A DNA stretch of 64,000 bases from Pyrenopolyporus hunteri (lineage: Eukaryota; Ascomycota; Sordariomycetes; Xylariales; Hypoxylaceae): the NCBI GenBank assembly GCA_902806595.1, contig CADCXC010000046.1, positions 62,001 to 126,000 of the forward strand, in the 5' to 3' direction. This document shows positions 34,484-45,401 of this stretch, piece by piece; within the stretch, counting starts at the first letter, position 1, and every line of letters starts with the position of its first letter. A program made the translations under genes and the position numbers. Below the pieces are notes generated by a model. That model was not told where the DNA came from. It saw only the letters and a list, made by a program, of their open reading frames with translations, and ran no database searches.

Positions 34484-35587
34484 ATGGCTGAATCGTCACT
34501 ATCCCAGGCAACACCTAAGCGAAAGCGCGACGACGTACTCAACGAACAACGCTTATTCAGCTCTTCTCTAAACACGTACAGTCCGTCCAAAGGCGTCTTT
34601 TCATTCCAGGCTCCGACGTTGAAACCAATTGACAGACCTTACAACGATGCTCCCGAAGACGGTAACAGCAGCCCTCGAAGCAGGGTTGCTCAGAAGTTCC
34701 AAGAACTGGCCCTCGAAAGTGGGGGCGGGGTAACCCACAAGGACAAGGCCGATGACACCGTTTTGATGGAAATGGGACCGGGAGTGGGATCGGGAGTGCA
34801 ATTAGGGCCAGGAACTGATGAGGCTAGTCCCCGACCTGCAACTTTGAGCCCGAGATTTTCACCAGAACTCGCCGTATTCGACTTTGATGGCGGTAGCAGC
34901 AGCAATACTAGCAGCATGCCTGCCGACGACGACATGCAACTCGACGACGATGACAGCGCATCGCGTAAGCGCGTCAAATTACCCGACCTCTCTGACTGCC
35001 GAGACTTCGGGGAGATAGGGCTAAATGGAGAGGCGAAGGCATTCAATCCCAGCACCCTCCAATCCGACGAATCCCTCCGATTCACACTGCAGTCAGCCGT
35101 GGATCCTGCTATTCTGAGGATCGTAAAAAATGGGGGTTCCGGTCGCTTACAAAAGTCATACCCGTCCATTAACAGACTCTCAGAATCTAAGTCGCGCAGT
35201 CGAAGACGAACAGGCACTCCACCCCTGACGAAGCGTAAGATGGGAACCTCGGCCGAAGAGGAGACCTTCATTATCGATCCTATTCGAGCTGCGCTTACAT
35301 GGCACGAGGATGAGATTACCGTATATGACCCAGAGGATAAGGATGACGACGGTACGGGTATCAACGGTATCGGCTTCAAACCGACTCCTGCGATGGCGCA
35401 GGCTCGGGCCCAGAAGCGAAGACAACAACTCGCGGATTATAAAAGGCGGGAGGAGAGCGAAGCCAGGGCGAAAAGGAGCCAACGCCGCCGACAACATCTC
35501 GGAGCTGCCGCAGGATTAGAGAGGAAGCATTCCATGGTACGGGTGCGCTTCAAGGACGCGGAGCCGACCACAGTGATTACGACTTGA
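34484..35587 (+). CDS. Conserved fungal protein of unknown function, nuclear-type
   Basis: A single exon, 367 residues. I do not recognise a named domain. The N-terminus has a basic cluster (TPKRKRDDVLNEQR) and the motif SPSKGVFSFQAPTLKP. The middle is low-complexity and acidic (DDDMQLDDDDS followed by RKRVKLPDL, a likely NLS). The best-conserved-looking part is near the C-terminus: IIDPIRAALTWHEDEITVYD, then PEDKDDDGTGINGIGFKPTP. This leads into a long charged helix rich in Arg, Lys and Glu (AQKRRQQLADYKRREESEAR and on). I recall similar uncharacterised proteins across filamentous ascomycetes. Composition suggests a nuclear, partly disordered protein. No operon-like context. Confidence 0.75.
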   Translation: MAESSLSQATPKRKRDDVLNEQRLFSSSLNTYSPSKGVFSFQAPTLKPIDRPYNDAPEDGNSSPRSRVAQKFQELALESGGGVTHKDKADDTVLMEMGPGVGSGVQLGPGTDEASPRPATLSPRFSPELAVFDFDGGSSSNTSSMPADDDMQLDDDDSASRKRVKLPDLSDCRDFGEIGLNGEAKAFNPSTLQSDESLRFTLQSAVDPAILRIVKNGGSGRLQKSYPSINRLSESKSRSRRRTGTPPLTKRKMGTSAEEETFIIDPIRAALTWHEDEITVYDPEDKDDDGTGINGIGFKPTPAMAQARAQKRRQQLADYKRREESEARAKRSQRRRQHLGAAAGLERKHSMVRVRFKDAEPTTVITT

Positions 35588-35988
35588 TGCCCGCAGAAGC
35601 TATAACCTATAATGAAGTTTGAGCAGCATCTTTTGATTTGAGATGTTTCTATGGACATAATTGGTTGCAATTTAATTGAAGGGGCGTTGAACAGGCTTCG
35701 GATCACGGATCACGGATCAAAATGGTCGACATGATAACAACGCTGTCTTTATCCGTCTAAGTTCTCTTTATACCTATGCCAGGTTATCGGAATTTTAGGT
35801 AGCCTCGGACTTAGTATAGCCGCGGGCGACATACCGAAGCTAGGAATTTTCAAGGGCATTAATTTATTTCTGCAGCGGTGCTGAGGATTTGGGCGTTCTG
35901 GCACGCGGATAGGACGACATACCTTGATATTTTTATAATATAGCAGCGACCAAAATTCCCGAAATAAATGCCCTTGACTTAGACGAGC
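35588..35988. other. Short convergent intergenic region, no gene seen
   Basis: 3' flanks of the 34484 gene and COX20, which face each other. Contains a small direct repeat, GGATCACGGATCACGGATCA, at about 35699-35718. Confidence 0.5.
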
Positions 35989-36592
35989 TCACCAGAATTT
36001 GTACCAGCTCTTCTTTGCGATGGCCTCTTGCCTTGCCTTCTCTTCCGCTTCCTGTTTTAATCTTGCTGCCTCCGCGGCCTTCTCGGCTTTTTTTTTCTCC
36101 ATAACCTCGACTACGCGGGCCATGGCGGCGCGCTCGTTCGTTCGCTGTGCCCGGCAGTATTCCCATTGCATTATGGAGGAAATGAAGAATACACCAAAGG
36201 CCCAATTTGCCGCTTTCGGTATTGCCGCTGAGCGATGTGATTAGTTTACGTAGGCCCCGAGAGCTGTTGAATGATCGCGTCTTGGTACCTCCCATGATAT
36301 ACCGGGTCATGCCCGTGGCCGCCCCCGATGCGATGCCTGTCATGAAACCTTGGCGAGCGCATGGTATCTTATGTACATTGAAGAAATCGTCCGACTTTAT
36401 AGAATTGATTCCCTCTGTGATCGTTGGTTGAGGGGGTTTTTTCTGCTCTTCGGTACCTTCGCCCGCATGGCCGTCCGGTCTTGGACCAGAGAATATCTCG
36501 TAGGCCCGGGGTTGCTCGGCGTGTTCGGGTGGCGCCGTTTCTCCGGGCGGAGGACCGCGCACTTTGGGCGGCTCGTTGTCGGCTTGCGACAT
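35989..36592 (-). CDS. COX20: Cytochrome c oxidase assembly factor COX20
   Basis: Two exons, complement(35989..36227, 36289..36592), encode 180 residues. The 61-bp intron (GTACCA donor, AACTAATC branch, GCTCAG) lies between two transmembrane helices. COX20 is an inner-membrane chaperone for Cox2 during complex IV assembly. The family signature DFFNVHKIPCARQGFMTGIA is followed by helix 1 (GIASGAATGMTRYIMGG), helix 2 (AANWAFGVFFISSIMQWEYC) and the conserved CRAQR, then a Lys/Glu/Ala-rich C-terminal helix. The Pro-rich N-terminal 70 residues are less conserved. Divergently transcribed from the Pol epsilon gene with a 512-bp shared promoter. Confidence 0.92.
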
Positions 36593-37104
36593 TCTGGCGC
36601 TGGAGATACAGTAAGGGACTTGAAATTCTATGGTTCGATCTTTTGTCTATGGAAAATCGCGATTCGGGACTATGACGCCGTTAGGCGGTGCCCCACTTGC
36701 AATATTCGGGATATCTAGATAAGCGAGTCAGACCAATTGAATGTTATTATGCTTATGTCGGGGCACTTTACGAACGCGACTAGGATAAAACGCGTAACAT
36801 TCACTGGACGCGTCTCGCGTTTTAATAGGGACAGGGGTTTTTTATAACCCGTTAGATGGTACCGATACCAAATCATGGATCCGTTTTGTTACCACTACCA
36901 CAAGATACAGGCAATTCTAAAAATTTAGCGACGGTCGTCCACTCACCAAGATATCCTCCCTTTACTCTAATTGAATTGGGTAGTCTCTTACCTTGCCCGA
37001 GTTCCTGCTGCTGTCGATGTCGCCCACAGCGTCGCCTACCGTAATAAAATCCTCGTCGTAACCAACATTCTCGTCATCCTGCGAGAGACAATACAGAACC
37101 TGAT
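36593..37104. promoter_or_regulatory. Bidirectional COX20/POL2 promoter
   Basis: A 512-bp interval between two divergent start codons with no other gene. Two perfect MluI cell-cycle boxes (ACGCGT at 36790-36795 and 36808-36813) are flanked by variants ACGCGA (36774-36779) and TCGCGT (36815-36820). In yeasts, MBF binds this motif to drive S-phase genes, including replicative polymerases. Confidence 0.6.
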
Positions 37105-40100
37105 ATGCCGAACACATCCTTACGTCGTCCCCAAAAGGGCTATGCCCGACGAGGCGGCAAGCAGGCCTATCATGGAGGTAATCGGACTCGAACATTCGCT
37201 GCCTCGACTACACGCGCCGAGGCTACATCAGCCGACGAGAAAGCCGAACGGACGCTCCTCGCGCAGCAGATTGACGAATCCATGGGGTTTGCCAGATATG
37301 AATCGGGTAGAAGGAAGGAGGGGTGGCTTGTGAATGTCCAACCAACGACCGTAGCGCTCGACGACGATAGGTCCCCCGGCGGCAGAGCCGCGTTAGACTG
37401 CTATTTCATCGAGGAAGATGGTCAGACGTTCAAAGCGACGATCGAGTATGAGCCGTATTTCGTAGTCGCCTGTCGAAAAGGGAGGGAAGGCGAAGTCGAG
37501 GAATGGCTAAAACGAGTTCCGGGCGGGGGGGTCGTACGTAGCGTCAGGCGAGTCGAGAAGGAGGATTTGTCCATGCCGAACCACCTTCTCGGGTACAGAA
37601 GGACATTTCTCGAGTTGCGATTTAGGAACGTACCGGACTTGATGACTGCGAGGCGGGATATTATGCCTATAGCGGAGAAAAACAAGAAGACTATGGGAAC
37701 GGTGGACGTTTACGCGGAGGTTGCTTCGTGGGTCTCCCTTCCCCGGACTATAGTGGTCTAATAGCCGACTACTAACCTACTCGACAGCGAGCAAGCGGGA
37801 TTCGACCTTTTTGATGATTCACGAGATAACGACGGACGACATAATGCTTCGTTTGCAGACGCTAGCGACTACATTGTCGATATTAGAGAGTACGATGTGC
37901 CGTACCATGTAAGAGTAATGATTGATATGAGTGAGTCTACGTTCTCGTTTTCGTCGGCCGCCGTAAGCTAATAGGGGATATCAGATATTCGAGCGGGAAA
38001 GTGGTACTTCGTGGAAGTAAAACATGGCGTCACTACCTTAACACTGAACGAAGAACACATCGTTCAGGCGGATCCCGTGGTAATGGCCTTCGATATCGAG
38101 ACGACCAAAGCCCCCCTTAAATTTCCCGACGCCGCCATAGATCAGATCATGATGATGTCGTACATGATCGACGGGCAAGGTTTCCTCATCACTAACCGCG
38201 AAATCGTCTCGGAGGATATCGCGGACTTCGAGTACACCCCGAAGCCTGAATATCCTGGGCCCTTTATGATTTTCAACGAACCCAATGAGAAGGCTGTCAT
38301 CGAACGATTCTTCTCACATGTTAAGGAGGCGAGGCCAACTGTTATTGCTACCTACAACGGAGACTTCTTCGATTGGCCGTTTGTAGAAGCGAGGGCGAGT
38401 GTCAACGGCATCGATATGTATCGCGAGATCGGGTGGAAGAAGGATAGCGAGGATATCTATAAGTGCACGTATGGTGTGCATATGGATTGTTTAGCATGGG
38501 TCAATCGTGACTCTTACTTACCTCAGGGAAGCCGAGGCTTAAAAGCAGTCACCGTCGCCAAGCTTGGATACGACCCGGACGAGCTCGATCCAGAACTCAT
38601 GACGCCCTATGCAAACGAGAGACCTCAGACACTGGCTGAGTACTCAGTTTCAGACGCCGTCGCGACGTACTACCTCTACATGAAGTATATCCACCCCTTT
38701 ATCTTCTCGCTTTGTACGATTCTTCCACTGGGAGGTGACGACGTACTGCGGAAGGGAACAGGTACACTGTGTGAGATGTTGTTGATGGTGCAGGCATATG
38801 AGCACGAGATTATCCTGCCCAATAAGCACATGTCTCCTAAGGAAGCGTTCTGGGATGGGCACCTGCTCGAAGCCGAAACGTATGTTGGCGGTCACGTAGA
38901 GAGTATTGAGGCCGGCGTCTTCCGGGCGGATATACCTGTGAACTTCGCTGTCGATCCTGGGGCAGTCGATGAGCTACTGAGGGATCTGGATGCCGCCCTT
39001 AAGTTCGTCATCGAAGTCGAAGAGAAAAAGTCTTTGGACGACGTCACAAACTACGACGAAGTCAAAGAGCAGATAGCATCGCGATTACTGCAGCTCAAGG
39101 AAGCCCCAAATCGAAACGAAAGACCCCTAATATACCACTTGGATGTCGCATCTATGTATCCGAACATCATGACAACGAACCGATTACAACCGGACTCGAT
39201 GATTCAGGAATCGGACTGCGCCGCCTGTGACTTCAACCGCCCGGGGAAGACCTGCGACAGGAGGTTGCCCTGGGCTTGGAGAGGCGAGTACTTGCCTGCG
39301 AAGCGAGACGAGTATAACATGATTCGACATGCCCTTGAAAACGAGAAATTCCCAGCGAAACGACCTGGTGGTCCTATGCGAACTTTCCAAGAGTTGACGG
39401 AAGAAGAACAGGCCGGTCTCATCAGAAAACGGTTACAGATATACAGCCAAAAAGTCTATCACAAGATCCGCGAATCGACCACTATCGTTCGAGAAGCAAT
39501 TATCTGCCAACGAGAGAACCCTTTCTATATCAATACCGTCAGAGACTTCAGAGATCGTCGATACGACTACAAAGGGAAGGCAAAAGTCTGGAAGGGCAAG
39601 ACTGAATCCCTAAAGTCCTCTGGGGCATCGAGCACAGAGGTTGACTCCGCCAAGAAAATGATCGTCCTTTATGACTCTCTACAGCTTGCGCATAAGGTCA
39701 TTTTGAACTCGTTCTACGGTTACGTTATGCGAAAGGGCTCACGATGGTACTCCATGGAAATGGCTGGTGTTACATGTCTGACCGGTGCCACCATCATTCA
39801 GTTGGCGCGGTCACTCGTTGAACGTCTCGGGCGCCCCTTGGAACTTGATACCGATGGTATTTGGTGTATGTTGCCGGCAACATTTCCGGAGAACTTTGCC
39901 TTCAAGATGAAGAATGGAAAGAAGTGCACTATCTCGTATCCCTGCGTGATGTTGAACCACCTTGTCCACGCCAAATTCACAAATCACCAGTATCAGACAT
40001 TAGTCGACCCGAAGACGTTCAAGTACGAAACTCACAGCGACAATTCGATATTTTTCGAAGTCGATGGCCCCTACAAGGCCATGGTCTTACCGACGTCCAA

Positions 40101-43100
40101 GGAAGAGGATAAGAACTTGAAGAAGCGATACGCCGTCTTTAATGACGATGGTAGTCTAGCTGAACTCAAGGGATTCGAAGTAAAGCGAAGGGGTGAACTC
40201 AAGCTTATCAAGATCTTCCAGCAGCAAATCTTCAAGTTCTTCTTAGAGGGGAGCACGCTAACTGAATGCTACGCCGCAGTGGCGAAGGTCGCAAACAGAT
40301 GGCTGGACGTCTTACACAATAAGGGCTCAACACTAGCTGATGAGGAACTTATTGATCTTATTTGCGAGAACAGGAGCATGTCTAAGACGCTTGAGGAATA
40401 TGGTAGCCAGAAGTCGACTTCTATCACGACGGCGAAGCGTTTGGCAGAATTCCTGGGCGAGCAGATGGTCAAAGACAAAGGCCTCAACTGCAAGTATATC
40501 ATCTGCGCCAAACCTCGCGGTGCCCCCGTCACCGAGCGTGCTGTTCCGGTTGCAATATTTTCGGCCGCGCCTGAAATCAAGCGAACTTATTTGACAAAGT
40601 GGCTCAAGGAGGAACCCTCCGATACCGATCCTAGAGCGCTACTAGACTGGAATTATTACCTAGAACGTCTGGGCTCCGTTATCCAGAAGCTAATTACCAT
40701 ACCTGCCGCATTGCAGAAAGTTCGTAATCCAGTCCCACGAGTACCACATCCAGACTGGCTCCAACGGCGTATCAATATCAAAGACGATAAAATGAAGCAA
40801 AAGAAGTTAACAGATCTTTTCACGAGTACCAAAGGACCTCTGGAGGATATAACAAATCTTGCGGGTCAGAGGATAGACGATCTTGAAGATTTTGGGGCTA
40901 AGCTGCTGAAGCCAAAGAGCGTAACGGCAGCCATCAACGCATCTCAACCATCACCAACGGCAACCAAGCGGAAATCACCCGAACCGGAAAATGAGAATAC
41001 CGATCCCTTCGCAGAACTGCCAAAGGAAATGCCAAACCCCTCAGAAAACTACCCGGCGTTTCTAGAATATCAAAAGAAGAAGTGGAAGATACAGAAGCAG
41101 GCGCGAATTCGTCGGCGTCACCTTTTCGGAGATCGTCGCGGGAATGCCAGCGGCAATATTCAGCATACATTCCGCCAGAGAGCGGAAGTTACGTTCAGGA
41201 ACACCTGGCAACTTCTTCAGCTCCGAGCAACGGATAACCCCGGGGTGGTGGCCGCGTTCGTTTTGATTGATGCCAAGGTTCACTCGCTCAAGATCAAGGT
41301 TCCGCGACAAGTATTCCTGAATCTTAAGGGTAAAGATCTACCCGACATTGACGTCCAGGGCTGCGAGGTTGAGCAAGTAAACCACACTCTGCCAAACGGA
41401 CATTCGTCGACGCACTTATTCAAGATCACTGTGCCTGAAGATATCTACTTCGCCGAGGCTGAAAAGTTCTCTTTATTATTCAACCACCCGAGCGTGGAAG
41501 GGGTCTATGAAAGGCAGGTCCCGCTGAACATTCGGGCAGTGCTCCAACTTGGAAATTCGTGTACGATTGATGAAAGCCAGCCCGGTGTGCTTGGGAAAGG
41601 CCTGGATCAAGGTTTTGACCTAGGGGGATTGAAAAAGCCAACGAAATCCAGAACCTATTTGGATTCGAACCCGCTTGCGTACCTCTACATATCACATATT
41701 ACCGCGGGCGAGAGGCAAATATTCGGCCTATTCTCTTCGACTCGCGACCAGGCCCACATAGTCATCCTACAAAAGAGCAAGGATGCCGGCCAGGATTTAC
41801 CAAACGTCACGAAGATCTACAGCGAGATGTTCGCAAGAAGACGACAGGAGGGAGAAGGCACCAATTGGCAAGAATGCTTTGCGTACCAGGAGAAACTAAC
41901 ATTCAAAGTCACGCAAGTGACTACGAAACGGAAAGCGCATCTTGAGATCAGTGAATTGATCAAAAAGATGAAGAAAGACGAGTTGAAGCCTCTTATGCTC
42001 GTCATCCAGTCATCACAGCAGAACCTCCTTGTTCATGATATCCCGAGTCTCGCAGAATTCCCTATTCTCCCTCTAAGATACGACCAAGCAGACAGCTCCC
42101 TCCCTCCTCTTGGTTGGCAATCTGTTGTTGCCAAACGCCTCGTTTCACACTATCTCAACCTCGGGTCGTGGATTCTACATCTGACTGCCTTAGCAAGGTA
42201 TGGTGATATACCGCTATGTAACTTGGAGCGTGATGATCCCAGGTTTCTCATCGATGTTGCATATGCCCGCCGTCTACAGTTGAATAACGTCGTGTTATGG
42301 TGGTCACAGGGGCCCAGACCGGATCACGCCGGCTACGAGCAGGATGACGTTACGGGGCCTCTTGATACCGTCTCAATGCCTTCGGTCAATACCCCCGGCA
42401 CTTACCCCTCAGTTTGCATCGACCTCGAAGTTCGAAATCTCGCCATTAATACCATACTCACCTCATCTCTGATTAATGAACTCGAAGGCGCGGACTCGAT
42501 CTCCTTTAATCCCGCTGCGGATTCCGGGCCGTCGGACGGCAGTGAAGTTCTCCATTCCGAATCGGCGTTTGCCAACGCTGGTGTGCTTGTGCTACGCGAG
42601 ATGGTTAAGTCATGGTGGGCCGAAGCTTGCAAGGGCAGTCCCATGGCCGACGTTCTGGTGCAGCACCTCGTACGATGGGTCGAGTCGCCCGACTCCTTCA
42701 TGTTTGACCGGGCGTTACACTACTACGTGCAAATGATGAGCCGTAAAGCTATGCTACAGCTCATGGCGGATTTCCGTCGAGTTGGCTCGCAAGTCGTGTT
42801 TGCGAACGCGAACAGACTTCTCCTTCAGACCACGAAGTCCGAAGTAGGCAACGCGTACGCATACAGCCAGTATATTCTAAAGAGCATCAAGAGCAAGCCA
42901 CTGTTCCATTTCATCGACCTCGAGATCAAGGAGTATTGGGACTATCTGGTTTGGTACGACGAATTCAACTATGGCGGGAAGGCCTGCCAAGAAGTTGTCG
43001 AAGCAGAGCAGCAGGACCTTCAAACTATCATGAATTGGCAGATGAAGACTTTCTTACCCCTTCGACTACAAGATACCTTCCAGCACTGGGTTGTGGAGTT

Positions 43101-43971
43101 CATTCAGCTCATGCATGGACTCAAGCGTCCCCTGATGGCAAACGGGGAACCCGACCCGACACCTCGCCTCACTCAATTACCAATACGGAACGGCTCCCAA
43201 GACGACGATGGCGACAGTCCGCAGATCATAATCGGCAAAGCTTTCGAAAAGCAGCTCAAGAAAGAAATCCGGGCCCTGGTCTCAACTCAGTCCCGTGAGC
43301 TTCTTCATCCTGAACTTACATCAGACTGGTCGTTCCCAATATTACCAGGCAGTAACCTCAAGGATACACAAAACCGCAACGCCGTACTCGAACTCGTAAA
43401 AAGCCTCATGCAAGTCCTATCGCTAGACAAGAACATCACCATGGAAGCGCGGCTGCTGAGGAAAGAACTCCTCGCCCTCTTCGAAGTTCGCGAATTCAGC
43501 AAGGAGGGCGCATTCACAAACCCGAGCGAGAGCCTGAAGATAGCGCAGTGGAGCTGCCCCGAGTGCACGCTCGCGCGCGACTGGGACCTCTGCCGCGACG
43601 AGAGCCTCCTCCCGGACGTCAACTCGTTTTCCGCGGATAACGAGGCCGAGATCCGGAAAGCAGCAGCGGCCAAGTCCTGGCGGTGCCCGTTCTGCGACGC
43701 GGAGCTCGACAGGCTGCGCATCGAGGAGCGGTTGCTGGCGGATGTCCAGAGCCTGGTTGTGGAATGGAGTACCCAGGATCTTAAATGCGAGCGCTGCGGC
43801 AGCGTTCGGTTGAATGATCTCATGGAGCATTGCACGTGCAGCGGCCCATGGACGGAAAGCGTCAAGAAGCCCGAGGTGGTTAGGCGCTTGGGCGTGTATC
43901 GGGGCGTCGCGAGGTGGTTTGGTCTTAGGATGCTGGAGAGTCTCGTTGCGGAGGTATTTAAGGGGCTGTAA
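37105..43971 (+). CDS. POL2: DNA polymerase epsilon catalytic subunit
   Basis: Three exons, join(37105..37727, 37788..37930, 37985..43971), encode 2250 residues, close to yeast Pol2 (2222). Introns are 60 bp (GTGGGT, TACTAAC branch, GACAG) and 54 bp (GTGAGT, GCTAAT branch, ATCAG). This is the leading-strand replicase. Exonuclease motifs: FDIETT (Asp292/Glu294), TYNGDFFDWPF (about Asp382) and YSVSDAVATYY (about Asp479). Polymerase motif A is HLDVASMYPNIM (Asp642), and motif B-type SFYGYVMRKGSRWYSMEMAG and motif C ELDTDGIWC follow. All catalytic acids are present. A PIP-like QKKLTDLF lies after the first catalytic half. The degenerate second polymerase half follows, and the C-terminus carries the paired Cys modules CPECTLARDWDLC...CPFC and CERC...CTC, which contact accessory subunits. 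Confidence 0.96.
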
Positions 43972-45401
43972 GTGCCGCAAGGCCTGAAATACCGTATATT
44001 TTGGAGGGTTGTTGGGGCGTTTTATAGTGGTGCCTGGGCATGGTAGGCGTTGTAAATAAGGAATAATAATAGTATAGCGGTCTAACGTGATGAGAATCCG
44101 CCAATCCAGTGAGCGCTCGCTATTTGATAGAGGTCGTGCTGATTTTAGAAGGCTTTTAGTGTATTAGCCCCTATAATTACAGTGGATTTTGGGACATGTC
44201 CTACTGGTCCTTTCTTTCTTTTCCTTTTTTGTTCGACTCACGTTATCCATTTGTTAGTAATAAGATAAGAGACCAATGCTATAACTCGATGCCAAAAATT
44301 GAGATGACGAGATTACATGAGCATCTACCTGAACATAAGAGAATGCTACTGCTCCTTCCCACAAACCCCATACAGCTTTCTAGTATGGTAAACATGTACC
44401 TAGGCACGATTCGTGTTTGTAATGTTCAGAATTGTTACGGGAACCTTAATTCTCCATATACCTAGGTGCTGTATACCTATATATTAGGTGCGTAGATCCC
44501 TGTAAATTTAGGTACTGCAAGTGACTTCTCGTACTACATTTATATACCTAGGTACCTATGCATTCTGCAATATTTCAGACAAGTTTGCAGACAGAAGCTA
44601 CGCCAGTATTCCCTGTCTGCATGTACTTTGTGTACTTAGTACTTCTTATAGGTAGGTATCTAGGTACCTATGTAAGCCAGATGCTTATGCGCACCAAGTT
44701 CAACAGCGGATCCAGTGATCCCCATATGTAGATGTGCATATGCATGAACGAACAATTGATGCCTTACGCAGTATATTTTCGACGTGAAGCCATCCTGCAG
44801 GGTACTTGAGTAACTCGGAAGTACCCTGAGTGGATGTGCTAGACCCCGCATAGCCAGGACCAGGAAAAGCGGATAAACGCGCACAGGGCAATTGGACATT
44901 CCTGGGCCGTTAGGTACCTACTTGCACCATAGTCTTGTGTCACTTCCATTCTCCAGTTAGGTACCTACCTACCTAGGCAGGCTAAGAAGGGAATAAAAAA
45001 AAGTAATCACCTTTTTTTTTTCCCTTTTTCCCTCTTCACTTGGACGCGACAAAGCCAGGAATATCACCATCTTGAACGCGTATTTCGAATCAATTCGTCG
45101 CATTGCCTCCACCACACCACTGTCTCCTTCCGCAGTTGCAAGTGCCTAGCGGCCTATCTCCTTATACCCGAGCGCTCGCGTGAATTTTGTAGAGCATTTA
45201 ATAATGGTGTCCTGTCCTATTTAGGCCCGTCGCCAGGCTTGCGCGACGCTTCTTATACCTCATCGCGCTTCCTATTTACTCTAAATCCTTTATCGATTAC
45301 CGCCGAGGAACGTGCTACCTATACCTATCGTCAACAAAGAAAATTCGTACTTCATCCGGAATTCCACGTGGCCTTCTCGATGAAAAGCAATGAACTAAAC
45401 C
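43972..45401. other. Intergenic with palindromic TACCTAGGTA repeats
   Basis: No gene seen. ACCTAGGT at 44460 and 44546, plus near-copies at about 44397, 44655 and 44960. The right half is the promoter and 5' UTR of the Reb1-like gene, including an A/T homopolymer patch (about 44994-45022). Confidence 0.6.

Noticed and set aside
37190..37210. TCGAACATTCG-like T-loop sequence suggesting a tRNA
   Set aside because: It lies inside the Pol epsilon CDS and no acceptor stem or anticodon arm can be folded around it.
42402..43980. Leftward frames up to 186 codons opposite the Pol epsilon 3' end
   Set aside because: Antisense shadows of a well-supported coding region.
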